From: Planctomycetaceae bacterium UBA4732
Lineage (GTDB): Bacteria; Planctomycetota; Planctomycetia; Gemmatales; Gemmataceae
Direction: 5' to 3'
NCBI GenBank assembly: GCA_002404095.1
Contig: DHJA01000269.1
Coordinates: 13,012 to 22,961, forward strand
DNA: 9,950 nt
This document shows positions 1 through 7,248 of this stretch, piece by piece. The position numbers and the translations under genes were made by a program. The notes beneath the pieces were generated by a model that was not told where the DNA came from, made no database searches, and worked only from the letters and a program-made list of their open reading frames with translations. Each line of letters starts with the position of its first letter. Position 1 is the first letter of the stretch.

Positions 1-91
1 CTTACGCCCCCGGCTCGCCAAGAACTAATGTAACGCGCTCGCTGCCTGCCCGCCTTTCCCACACTTCCCGCGTTTCCACTTCCTTCGGCAC

Positions 92-121
92 TTGACCTCC
101 ATTCCCGAAATACGTTACAAC
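92..121 (+). promoter_or_regulatory. Candidate sigma70-type promoter for the channel-like operon
   Basis: A TTGACC -35-like box (92-97) is followed after 18 nt by a TACAAC -10-like box (116-121). It sits just upstream of the first gene of the 183-4743 cluster. A start of transcription near 128 would leave a leader of about 13 nt to the ATG at 141 or about 55 nt to the ATG at 183. Planctomycete promoters are not always close to the E. coli consensus, so this is a sequence match only. Confidence 0.4.
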
Positions 122-169
122 CCCGCCCCGCCGACTGCCGATGAATAAAGAGACCGTTCCTCATGGATC

Positions 170-174
170 GAGGG
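170..174 (+). promoter_or_regulatory. Ribosome binding site deciding the start at 183
   Basis: GAGGG lies 8 nt before the in-frame ATG at 183. The upstream in-frame ATG at 141 has only C-rich sequence before it and no Shine-Dalgarno-like motif. This favours 183 as the start, although planctomycetes often initiate without a clear Shine-Dalgarno motif. Confidence 0.4.
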
Positions 175-182
175 CCGCACGC

Positions 183-1523
183 ATGAACGCGACCACCTCC
201 GGCGCCGCCAATGGCGGACGCCGTACCAAAACCACTATGGCGGCCTTCCTCGTCGGCCTGCCGATGGCTGCCGCCGTCCTCGCCGGCGTCCACTTCGGCG
301 CCGCGCACCTGACGGCCGTGCAGGATCTGGAACATTACATCTCCAATCCGGTCGAGTGCGTCGAGGTGGTGCTGTTCTGTTGCGCGATCAGCGCCCTGGC
401 CGCCAAAGTCTTGCGCAGCCGCATCGAACGACGCGCCTGCCGCGTTAATGTGCTTCCGTCTTGGGACGGCCGCCCCGTGCCCATCGCCGAAGCGGCCAAG
501 CTGCTCGCCTCCGTACAGAAGATGCCGGCTCGGTTGCGGAATACCTTCCTTGGCCAACGGCTCATCGCGGTCCTCGAATTTCTGCGCCAGCGCGGCGCCG
601 CCGACGACCTTGACGACCAACTGCGCACCCTAGCTGACAACGACGTAGTGAGCATGGAAGGCGGCTTCGCCCTGACGCGGTTTATCACATGGGCGATCCC
701 GATTCTCGGTTTCCTCGGTACGGTCCTCGGCATCACCACCGCCATTCACGGCGCCACGCCGGAAGTCCTCGAAAAATCGCTTAGCGCCGTCACCGACGGC
801 CTTTCCTACGCCTTCGATGCCACGGCCCTTGCGCTCGCCTTGACGATGATTACGATGTTCATCAGTTTCCTCGTCGAGCGCGACGAGCAGGGCGTCCTTG
901 ATGCGGTGGATCGCATGGTTGACCGCTGCCTGGCCCACCGATTCCAGCGCGTCGGCGCCGACGCCGGGCCGTTCGCTCAGGCCGTGCAGCAGAATACGCA
1001 CGCTTTGCTGGAGTCGATGGGCCAACTCGTGCAGCGTCAGGCGGAAGTGTGGAGCGCGACTGTGGCCGAGATGGACAAGCGCTCCGAAGCGGTCCACGCC
1101 GCGCCGCGCGAGCAATTCATTGGGAGTGTGCAACAGGCCTTGGAGCTTGCGCTGACCGCTCACGCCCAAAAACTATCCGCTATGGAAGGGAAGTCGCTCG
1201 AGCGCACCGGCAAGCTCGTGGAGACGATGGCCTCGCTGGCCGCGGCGGTGCGCGACACCGGGCGGGAACAGCAAGCGGCCCTGGTGCGTGTAGCCGAGGG
1301 CGTGGCCGCGCAGGCTGGCGTGTTGGGCCGCTTACAGGAAGGCGAGACGAACCTCGTCCATTTGCAGGCGGTGTTGCACCAAAACCTCGCGGCTCTCGCC
1401 AATGCCAGCTCGTTCGATCAGGCGGTGCATAGCCTGACGGCGGCCATCCACCTTCTCACTTCCCGGACGGCCGCACAGTCCGGCGGGTCGCCGCCGACCC
1501 TGCGGTTGGGGAAGGTGGCATGA
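183..1523 (+). CDS. MotA/TolQ/ExbB-like proton-channel family protein
   Basis: Likely inner-membrane, ion-conducting stator-type subunit. Numbering is from the ATG at 183 (446 aa); an in-frame ATG at 141 would add 14 residues. Hydrophobic segments lie at about 20-42, 57-76, 166-188 and 207-232. The last two resemble the MotA/TolQ/ExbB core, with a GFLGTVLG motif (176-183) in the third and a DATALALAL stretch in the fourth. T180 and T214 fall where ExbB/TolQ have pore threonines facing the partner's aspartate. About 215 further residues follow; they are Ala/Gln/Glu-rich and probably helical or coiled coil, longer than in TolQ or ExbB. The stop overlaps the next start by 4 nt (ATGA), suggesting translational coupling with the following TolR-like genes. 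The family call is fairly secure from the core motifs. The energised process is unknown, and no TonB, Pal, TolB or OmpA-type partner is visible. Confidence 0.8.
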   Translation: MNATTSGAANGGRRTKTTMAAFLVGLPMAAAVLAGVHFGAAHLTAVQDLEHYISNPVECVEVVLFCCAISALAAKVLRSRIERRACRVNVLPSWDGRPVPIAEAAKLLASVQKMPARLRNTFLGQRLIAVLEFLRQRGAADDLDDQLRTLADNDVVSMEGGFALTRFITWAIPILGFLGTVLGITTAIHGATPEVLEKSLSAVTDGLSYAFDATALALALTMITMFISFLVERDEQGVLDAVDRMVDRCLAHRFQRVGADAGPFAQAVQQNTHALLESMGQLVQRQAEVWSATVAEMDKRSEAVHAAPREQFIGSVQQALELALTAHAQKLSAMEGKSLERTGKLVETMASLAAAVRDTGREQQAALVRVAEGVAAQAGVLGRLQEGETNLVHLQAVLHQNLAALANASSFDQAVHSLTAAIHLLTSRTAAQSGGSPPTLRLGKVA

Positions 1524-3628
1524 GAAGCCGACGCCACAAACTGCAAGTATCGACGTTCCCCTTTCTGGCCGTGCTGCTGTGCGCGATGGGGGCGCTGCTG
1601 CTGGTGTTGCTCGTCATGGACCGCCGGGCGCACGCCGCCGCTCTGGCGCGGGCCGAGCAGGCGCTCCGCCACAACGTCAGCGAGACGACGCGCGAAGCGG
1701 AGGCGCGTCGCGGCGCCCTCGAAACGGCCCGGAAAGAAGCCCACGACGCGCGGGAACAGAAGCGCGGCGCCGAACACGCCCGTCTTGCAAGTCAGGTCGG
1801 CGAGGTGGAAGCGGAGATTCAGGCGATCCGCGACCAGATGGCCAAGGCGGCCGACCGTTTGCTTGCCGAGCAGAACGAGGAAACCGTTCTGAAACGAAAG
1901 ACTGAGGCAGAACACGGGCGGGCGACGGTGGAGGAGCAGTCGCTGGTTCGCGTCCATGCCGAAGAGGCGATAAGGACCGCTCAGTTGGAATCGTCGCGCC
2001 AGGCACTGACACAGTTGACCGGCGAACTGGCGCGGCTGGAACGCGCCTTGTCGGACCTCAAGGCGGCGCGCGAGAAGGAGAAGAACACTTATTCCGTGGT
2101 GCCGTATAACGGCAAGCACGGCGAGAGCCGTCGGCCGCTCTACGTTGAGTGTTCCGCTGGTGAAGTGGTCTTCCACCCCGACCATCTCGCGCTGGCCGAG
2201 TCGCGCGCATCGTCCGAAGTACAGGCCGAAGTGGAACGCCGGCTAGTCCGGCAGAAACAGCAGTTGCCTTCCGCTCAGGCGGCAGCCTACACGCCCTATC
2301 TCATGCTGTTAGTGCGGCCCGACGGCGTTGTCAGCTATTATCATTTGCGTGAGTCGCTGCGCGGCCTCAAGATCGACTTCGGGTACGAATTCATCGACAA
2401 AGACTGGGTGTTGGATTTCCCCGCGGACGACGCGGCGCCAGTGCCGCAATCCTGGGTGACGACCACGAAGCCGGCTGAGGCGCCGCCGACGCCTTCCACC
2501 GCTTCCGGCGTCCGCATCGCCGGCGTTTCCACGCACGGCCAAGATGGACCGCCTCCACCGCCCTATCCCACCGGCGCCTCGCGGTCGGAGAGCGGCATGA
2601 GGATGATTCAGCTATCTCCCAGCACGGTTAGGTACCTTGGGTCGCAAGGCGCCCAACCTGGAAGGCCGGGTGGAGATGCGAGGTTCGGCCCTGGAAAGGA
2701 AAAAGGCGAGCCGTCCTTATTCGGATCGAGCGGCGGCGGATCGGTCGCCATGAACTCCCCATCGAATGAAATTCGACCAGGGGGGCCGAGTGCAGATGCG
2801 GGAACCGGCCCTCGAATGGACAAGAACGAGCCGTCCTCTAGCGGACCAATAGGCGGCGGTTCTGGTGCAGGAAGCATGGCGCCGCCCCCTCCTCCATCGC
2901 CTTCAGGGTCGTTGCTCACCCCTCCGCCCGAAAGAGCGGCGATGGGGGGTAGTGGTTCGCCCGGCGGTCCTCCAGGTTCTACTACTCCAGGGCCGCAAAG
3001 CGCGGGCGCCGCGCCTCCTCCTCCGTCCGACCCCTCGGTGGTGCTTCCCGAGCTAGGGCCGCCTCGCACCAATACGGGGCAGAAGTCAGGGAGCGCCCAA
3101 ACCGCGCCAGCCGCCAAGAGCGGCCCGACCGACGCGTCCCCGGCGCCATCCGGTACGGCTGCCAAGGCCGCGACCGGCGACGGCAGCGCCGCCGCCGACA
3201 GGCTCGACGACGACGATCCGTTCCTACGGGCGACCCCCACGCCGAAGCTGCCGAAGGCGTCGCGTCCGCCGGCGGCGCTTCGCCCCGCTCGGTTGAGCGG
3301 CGACCGCGATTGGATCGTGTTCGTCGAGTGCAAAAAAGAGGGCGTAGTGGTCTATCCGACCCAGTTGTTCGTACCCGTGTCCGCACTGGGCCGCGCGTCT
3401 GGCAGCAACCCCTTACTGCAATCGGTACAGCAATTGATCGACCGCAAACAGGCGACGGTGCGGCGCGGCGATGCGGCGTACCGCCCCGAAGTGCGTTTCT
3501 TGGTGCATCCCGACGCCGGCCGAACGTATCACCTGACCTACCCGATGCTGGACGTTCTCGCCGCGCCGAAGACCGCACAGACCCTCGCGCCTGAGGACGA
3601 CGTAGCGACCATCGTCGCGGCGCATTGA
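1520..3628 (+). CDS. Large single-helix TolR-like partner with two repeated VEC domains
   Basis: Not a named family that I recognise. Layout of the 702 residues: basic N-terminus, one transmembrane helix (about 12-33), Glu/Ala/Arg-rich coiled coil (about 36-188), domain A (about 205-302), a Pro/Gly/Ser-rich linker (about 303-595) and domain B (about 597-685). Domains A and B look homologous. Both open with (Y/F)VEC followed by a VV(F/V)xP strand, and both later carry AAYxP....LVxPD. Each has one cysteine (C211, C604). The only other Cys is C21 in the helix. The helix resembles the ExbD/TolR anchor but reads FPFLAVLL where ExbD has an aspartate. Basic N-terminus plus a single helix predicts a cytoplasmic N-terminus and periplasmic domains. 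Start: ATGA overlap with the upstream stop, and GGGGA 7 nt before the ATG. It is probably a structural partner of the upstream channel protein, by context rather than proven homology. Confidence 0.72.
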   Translation: MRSRRHKLQVSTFPFLAVLLCAMGALLLVLLVMDRRAHAAALARAEQALRHNVSETTREAEARRGALETARKEAHDAREQKRGAEHARLASQVGEVEAEIQAIRDQMAKAADRLLAEQNEETVLKRKTEAEHGRATVEEQSLVRVHAEEAIRTAQLESSRQALTQLTGELARLERALSDLKAAREKEKNTYSVVPYNGKHGESRRPLYVECSAGEVVFHPDHLALAESRASSEVQAEVERRLVRQKQQLPSAQAAAYTPYLMLLVRPDGVVSYYHLRESLRGLKIDFGYEFIDKDWVLDFPADDAAPVPQSWVTTTKPAEAPPTPSTASGVRIAGVSTHGQDGPPPPPYPTGASRSESGMRMIQLSPSTVRYLGSQGAQPGRPGGDARFGPGKEKGEPSLFGSSGGGSVAMNSPSNEIRPGGPSADAGTGPRMDKNEPSSSGPIGGGSGAGSMAPPPPPSPSGSLLTPPPERAAMGGSGSPGGPPGSTTPGPQSAGAAPPPPSDPSVVLPELGPPRTNTGQKSGSAQTAPAAKSGPTDASPAPSGTAAKAATGDGSAAADRLDDDDPFLRATPTPKLPKASRPPAALRPARLSGDRDWIVFVECKKEGVVVYPTQLFVPVSALGRASGSNPLLQSVQQLIDRKQATVRRGDAAYRPEVRFLVHPDAGRTYHLTYPMLDVLAAPKTAQTLAPEDDVATIVAAH
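2663..2878 (+). repeat. Two degenerate repeat units in the Pro/Gly-rich linker
   Basis: Residues 382-411 (2663-2752) and 419-453 (2774-2878) of the 702-aa protein share the order RPGG, DA, GP, EPS, GGGS and a terminal Met. They are separated by seven residues. At DNA level the words agatgcg, cggccct and gagccgtcct recur. This looks like an old in-frame duplication within a low-complexity linker. Repeat number could vary between strains. Confidence 0.6.
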
Positions 3629-3678
3629 AGGAGTGCCCGCGCTCCCCTGTGGGTCGCGGCTAAACGAGTGTGGAAGCC

Positions 3679-4743
3679 ATGATCCGACGCCGCCGACCTC
3701 AACGTGAAATCCCCTTCAGCTTCGACTCGTTCCTCGACGTCGTGGCCAACGTCGTCGGCATCATCTTGCGCCTCATTCTCGTCGCCTGGGTGGGAGGCCG
3801 GTCGTATCACCCGACGTTAGCGGTGGCGCCGCCGGCCGTGGTCCAGGAAGCAACGGCGGACGCAACCGAACCGCCGCTTCCGCCGGACCCGATTGCCGAC
3901 GATTTAGATCGCCATCAGCGAGAATTGACGGCCTCGCGCGACCGCCTCCTCGTTCAAGCGCGGCAGGAAGACCTGGCGAAGGGGCGACTTTCTCTCTCTG
4001 AAAAGGAACTTGCCGATGCGTCGGCCCGCGCGCAGACCCTTCAAGCGAAACGGGCCGCGGCCGAACGGTCGGCGTCGGACAACGGCAAAGGCGTTAAGAC
4101 GGCCGAATTGTCCTTGCCGGAAATCGAGAACCGCGTTCGGCTGGTCAACGCGCAGATTGACGACCTCAAAAAGCTACCATCCGCTAAACGCAGTCTGCGG
4201 TATCAAACGCCTGTCAGCCAGCCGTTGCAGACCGAGGAATTGTTTTTCGAGTGCCACGGCGGGCGCATCACGTTGATCGACGTGGGGGCGATGCTGGAGC
4301 AAGTGCGCCGTGAGAGGGACGAGAAGGCCAAATTGTTGGCGAACCAATGGCAGGTCGAAGGCGCGACCGCGTCCGTTGGCGCTTTCCGAATGCGTTACAC
4401 GCTGGAGCGGGAGCAAGGCCCTGTAGACGCTCCGGGCGGCGCCCCGTTGCCGGAGACGCAGTTCAGCTACAGCGTCGGTTGGATGGCGGAGCCGATCAAC
4501 GGTGATCGCGGCGAGGCAGGCGATGCGGCGTTGGCCGCGGATTCCGACTTCCGCAAAGTGGTGGACGGCCTCGACCCGAAAGTCACGGCCGTCACCATCT
4601 GGGTCTATGCCGATAGCTTCTCTCTCTATCGCCGCCTGCGCGACTATTTGCACGAACGTGATTTCGTGGTGGCCGGCCGGCCGTTATTGGAAGGAATGCC
4701 GATCGGCAGTTCACGTCATGGCACCGCGTCGCGCGGTCAATAG
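3679..4743 (+). CDS. TolR/ExbD-like single-helix protein with one VEC domain
   Basis: Probable second partner of the channel-like protein. The 354 residues start with a basic stretch (MIRRRR), then one hydrophobic helix at about 18-38 preceded by SFDSFLDVVANV. D20 lies where ExbD/TolR have their essential membrane aspartate, so this subunit may be the proton-responsive one. A charged, probably coiled-coil region (about 72-167) follows. The C-terminal domain begins with LFFECHGG (188-195) and ends with a WVYADSFSLYRRLRDYL segment, matching the two VEC domains of the upstream protein but with about 100 extra residues inserted. Its only cysteine is in that FEC motif. It begins 50 nt after the upstream gene. 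A GTG at 3670 would add three residues; the ATG is preferred because the helix context is unchanged, though GGAAG lies only 2 nt before it, closer than usual. Function beyond the channel context is unknown. Confidence 0.72.
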   Translation: MIRRRRPQREIPFSFDSFLDVVANVVGIILRLILVAWVGGRSYHPTLAVAPPAVVQEATADATEPPLPPDPIADDLDRHQRELTASRDRLLVQARQEDLAKGRLSLSEKELADASARAQTLQAKRAAAERSASDNGKGVKTAELSLPEIENRVRLVNAQIDDLKKLPSAKRSLRYQTPVSQPLQTEELFFECHGGRITLIDVGAMLEQVRRERDEKAKLLANQWQVEGATASVGAFRMRYTLEREQGPVDAPGGAPLPETQFSYSVGWMAEPINGDRGEAGDAALAADSDFRKVVDGLDPKVTAVTIWVYADSFSLYRRLRDYLHERDFVVAGRPLLEGMPIGSSRHGTASRGQ

Positions 4744-4748
4744 TCGGC

Positions 4749-4922
4749 GCACCCCGGACTCAGGAGTACCTTCGCCCAGGGCTTTATTTCGGTCGCCCTC
4801 AGCCGGGCTCCAAGACCGGAGCCGTTTCTGAGGCCGGAGCCCCTTCGGGCGACTGAAATCCGGAGCCCCTTCGGGCGACTGAAATAAAGCCCCGGGCGAA
4901 GGTACTCCTGAGTTCGGGGTGC
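4749..4922. repeat. Inverted-repeat element with 50-bp arms
   Basis: Arm 4749-4798 is the reverse complement of 4873-4922 with three mismatches (47/50), around a 74-nt centre. The centre contains a small hairpin (GGCTCC 4806-4811 with GGAGCC 4818-4823) and most of a 26-bp tandem repeat. The element begins 5 nt after the stop of the 354-aa protein and ends just before the promoter of the zinc-ribbon gene. As RNA it would fold into a long hairpin and could stop or protect the upstream transcript, but no T-tract follows. There is no transposase. It is best described as a REP- or MITE-like intergenic repeat. Confidence 0.8.
4834..4885. repeat. Perfect tandem duplication of a 26-bp unit
   Basis: Positions 4834-4859 and 4860-4885 are identical and directly adjacent. 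Each starts CCGGAGCCCC and ends CGACTGAAAT. The second copy runs into the right arm of the surrounding inverted repeat. A further CCGGAGCC at 4816-4823 may be a remnant of a third unit. This suggests slippage or recombination within the element. Confidence 0.85.
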
Positions 4923-4925
4923 TTG

Positions 4926-4954
4926 TTGACGGCTATCCTTGCGCCGACTAATAT
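4926..4954 (+). promoter_or_regulatory. Sigma70-type promoter for the zinc-ribbon gene
   Basis: TTGACG (4926-4931), a 17-nt spacer and TAATAT (4949-4954) match the housekeeping layout well, 5/6 and 4/6 to consensus. Transcription would start near 4961, giving a leader of about 55 nt to the ATG at 5017. The -35 box begins 4 nt outside the inverted-repeat element, so a hairpin or protein bound there could affect it. Confidence 0.55.
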
Positions 4955-5016
4955 CTACCCCGACGCCCGAATTCTCCTAGCTCTCCAACGCTCGCACTTT
5001 CTCGCGGGGGCCGGTC

Positions 5017-5574
5017 ATGGTCAAGGTACGCTGTCCATCGTGTAGCAAGACTCTCAACGTCCCCGACAAATACGCCGGCAAAAGAGTCAAATGCCCAGCT
5101 TGCCAGGAGACGTTGACCATTCCGGTAGTGTTGGAAGAAGTCGTGGCCGAGGAAGACTTTGCCGAAGAAGTCGTGCCGGTCAAGCCGCGCAGGCCGGCGC
5201 CGCGCGTTGCCGACGACGAGGAAGAGGAAGAAGAGCGCGTTGCCCAGAAACCCGTGAGGCGCGCCCGGCCCGTTGACGACGAAGACGACCGCCCGCGTCG
5301 GAAGAAACGCCGCAAAATAACTCGCGGCGAATGGGCTGACTGCCCTAACTGCGGCTATTCCGACGCCACGCGCGTTCGCTTTGCCTGGTGGGGCGGCTTT
5401 GTTGGGCCGCTGTTCATCAACACCGTTCGCTGCAGGGAATGCGACACGAACTACAACGGGATTCACGGCGATTACAACACCGTTCGCATCCTGATTTACG
5501 TTTTGGTTGGCCTCGGGTTCACCGTGGTCGTCTCCGTCGGCGCCGCCGTCGCCGCCCTCTCCGTGTTAAAATAG
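5017..5574 (+). CDS. MJ0042-type zinc-ribbon membrane protein
   Basis: 185-aa protein with two predicted zinc ribbons and a C-terminal helix. The first ribbon is CPSC...CPAC (C6, C9, C26, C29), the MJ0042/zinc-ribbon form common near the N-terminus of planctomycete membrane proteins. A very acidic then basic linker follows (about 37-103, with runs of Glu/Asp and the KKRRK patch at 96-100). The second ribbon has CPNCG at 109-113 and CREC at 139-142. A hydrophobic helix lies at about 157-180, leaving only five residues after it. The zinc-binding parts are probably cytoplasmic, anchored by the C-terminal helix. Its role is unknown; binding of nucleic acid or a protein partner is possible. It has its own promoter upstream and a separate promoter after it, so it is probably monocistronic. 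Confidence 0.75.
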   Translation: MVKVRCPSCSKTLNVPDKYAGKRVKCPACQETLTIPVVLEEVVAEEDFAEEVVPVKPRRPAPRVADDEEEEEERVAQKPVRRARPVDDEDDRPRRKKRRKITRGEWADCPNCGYSDATRVRFAWWGGFVGPLFINTVRCRECDTNYNGIHGDYNTVRILIYVLVGLGFTVVVSVGAAVAALSVLK

Positions 5575-5621
5575 CTGACGGCCGACCGCCTCCCCTCCAG
5601 AGCAAAAATCCAAAGAAATGA

Positions 5622-5649
5622 TTGACCTGCCACACGGCGCGGGTACAGT
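5622..5649 (+). promoter_or_regulatory. Candidate promoter for the oxidoreductase gene
   Basis: TTGACC (5622-5627), a 16-nt spacer and TACAGT (5644-5649) lie 60-90 nt before the ATG at 5710. The matches to sigma70 consensus are 5/6 and 4/6. A start near 5656 would give a leader of about 54 nt containing the GAGGAG ribosome binding site. Confidence 0.5.
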
Positions 5650-5695
5650 GGGAACACAGGCTCTGTTCATCCTTCCACCCATTCCGCCTCCCGGC

Positions 5696-5701
5696 GAGGA
5701 G
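5696..5701 (+). promoter_or_regulatory. Ribosome binding site deciding the start at 5710
   Basis: GAGGAG lies exactly 8 nt before the ATG at 5710. The alternative in-frame GTG at 5701 overlaps this motif and would have nothing suitable upstream, so the ATG is the start. Confidence 0.75.
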
Positions 5702-5709
5702 TGTCCGCA

Positions 5710-7185
5710 ATGAGTTTTCTCAATCGGCGTGATTTCATCAAGGATTCGGCCGTGCTGGCCGCGCTGGCCGGCGCCGGCGTCGTCGGCAAGGCCACGGCCG
5801 CCGCCAAATCGGCCAAGGCGGCCAAGTCCGGCGACGCCGACGGCCAATTGCGCGTCGCGGTCATCGGCGTCCACGGCCGCGGCCGTAGCCACATCCAAGG
5901 TTTCGCCGGCAAAAACAACTGCGTCGTCGCCGTCATCTGCGACGTCGATTCGGGCGTCATCGGCGGCGCCATGACCCAGGCTGAGAAGGCGCAAGGCTCC
6001 GTCCCAAAATACGAACAAGACCTCCGCAAAGTCGTCGAAGACAAGAACATTGACGTGATTTCCATCGCCACGCCCAACCATTGGCACTCGCTCGCCGCCA
6101 TCTGGGGTCTGCAAAATGGCAAAGACGTTTACGTCGAGAAGCCGGTCAGTCACAACGTCAGCGAGGGGCGGCGCGTCGTCGAGGTCGCCCGCAAGCAGAA
6201 GCGCATTTGTCAGACCGGCACGCAGGTCCGCAGCAGTTCCGGCGTGCGGGAAGGCATTCAGTTCCTGCACGACGGCAAACTCGGCAAAATCAGCCTCGCC
6301 CGCGGTCTGTGCTATAAGTCGCGCGGCAGCATCGGCAAGGTGAACGGGCCGCAGCAGCCGCCCGCGACGATGGATTACGACCTGTGGTGCGGCCCCGCCC
6401 CGCACAACTTGCCGCTGCGCAAGACCTCATTCGGCACCGTCCACTACGATTGGCACTGGTTCTGGGACTACGGCTGCGGCGACCTCGGCAACCAGGGCAT
6501 CCATCAAATGGACGTGGCCCGCTGGGCGCTCAACAAGAACGCCCTGGCCAACTCGGTCGTCAGCGTCGGCGGCCGCTTTGGGTACATCGACGACGCGGAG
6601 ACGCCCAACACGCAAATCTGCGTCTTCGACTACGGTGACTGCGAACTGATATTCGAGGTGCGCGGCCTGAAGACCGATCCGCTGCTCGGCGCCCGCGTAG
6701 GCAACATCGTCTACGGCTCGGAAGGCTACATGGTCTTTCCGGGTTACAACAGCGCGATCGCCTTCACGCCGAAAGGCGAGGTCATCCAGAAATTCAGCGG
6801 CGGCTCTGAGCAAGACCACTTCGACAACTTCGTGTCGGCGGTGCGCAGCCGCAAGGTTGAAACCCTGCACGCCGACATCCTGGAAGGCCATTTGTCCAGC
6901 GCGCTGTGTCATCTCGGCAACATCAGCTACCGCCTGGGCGTGGAGCAGCCGTTCCGCGCGGGCTACACCGGCCTCGGCGACGACAAGGAAGCGGCCGAGA
7001 CGTTCGAGCGGATGGAGGCGCACCTCAAGGACAACAAGGTGTCGCCGGACGAGACGAGGTACCGCATCGGCCGCAAGCTGAAGCTCGACCCCAAGACGGA
7101 GAGGTTCATCGGCGACAAGGAAGCCGACGCGCTGCTGACGCGCGAGTACCGCAAGGGCTTCGAGTTGCCAATTGCCCAGGCGTGA
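5710..7185 (+). CDS. Tat-exported Gfo/Idh/MocA family oxidoreductase
   Basis: 491-aa NAD(P)-dependent oxidoreductase acting on a sugar, inositol-like or related polyol substrate that cannot be read from sequence. The N-terminus is a twin-arginine signal: NRRDFIK (residues 5-11), an Ala-rich hydrophobic stretch to about 30, then a Lys/Ala linker. The mature part opens with a Rossmann fold (LRVAVIG, nucleotide loop GVHGRG 53-58, acidic end at D78 and D80). The family's EKP motif is at 143-145, with K144 the expected catalytic lysine. DLGNQGIHQMD (258-268) supplies the conserved His (H265). The N261 position, where inositol dehydrogenase has Asp, differs and may reflect a subfamily. Length fits the long planctomycete members, which carry an extended C-terminal domain. 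These enzymes are greatly expanded in Planctomycetota. The gene has its own promoter and appears monocistronic. Confidence 0.9.
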   Translation: MSFLNRRDFIKDSAVLAALAGAGVVGKATAAAKSAKAAKSGDADGQLRVAVIGVHGRGRSHIQGFAGKNNCVVAVICDVDSGVIGGAMTQAEKAQGSVPKYEQDLRKVVEDKNIDVISIATPNHWHSLAAIWGLQNGKDVYVEKPVSHNVSEGRRVVEVARKQKRICQTGTQVRSSSGVREGIQFLHDGKLGKISLARGLCYKSRGSIGKVNGPQQPPATMDYDLWCGPAPHNLPLRKTSFGTVHYDWHWFWDYGCGDLGNQGIHQMDVARWALNKNALANSVVSVGGRFGYIDDAETPNTQICVFDYGDCELIFEVRGLKTDPLLGARVGNIVYGSEGYMVFPGYNSAIAFTPKGEVIQKFSGGSEQDHFDNFVSAVRSRKVETLHADILEGHLSSALCHLGNISYRLGVEQPFRAGYTGLGDDKEAAETFERMEAHLKDNKVSPDETRYRIGRKLKLDPKTERFIGDKEADALLTREYRKGFELPIAQA

Positions 7186-7248
7186 TGCGGGGCGGCCCGT
7201 GCCTTAAAAAGGGCCGCGACCTGCTATGTAGAAAAGCTGCGACGCTGA

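Noticed and set aside
1418..2185. 255-codon minus-strand frame across the first two genes
   Set aside because: It is antisense to the channel-like and VEC-domain genes, with Arg- and Leu-rich random composition and no start signal.
2608..3333. 241-codon minus-strand frame
   Set aside because: It mirrors the Pro/Gly-rich linker region; its Gly/Pro/Ala composition is a shadow of that low complexity.
183..4743. Zorya-type defence locus
   Set aside because: A ZorA-like channel protein is conceivable, but no OmpA-domain ZorB, ZorC or helicase ZorD is present and the partners have different domains.
4834..4885. Possible CRISPR array
   Set aside because: Only two perfect, directly adjacent copies with no spacers and no cas genes nearby.
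5566..6405. 279-codon minus-strand frame opposite the oxidoreductase gene
   Set aside because: It runs antisense to a well-supported Gfo/Idh/MocA gene, its translation has no recognisable motif, and it arises from the GC-rich codon pattern of the real gene.
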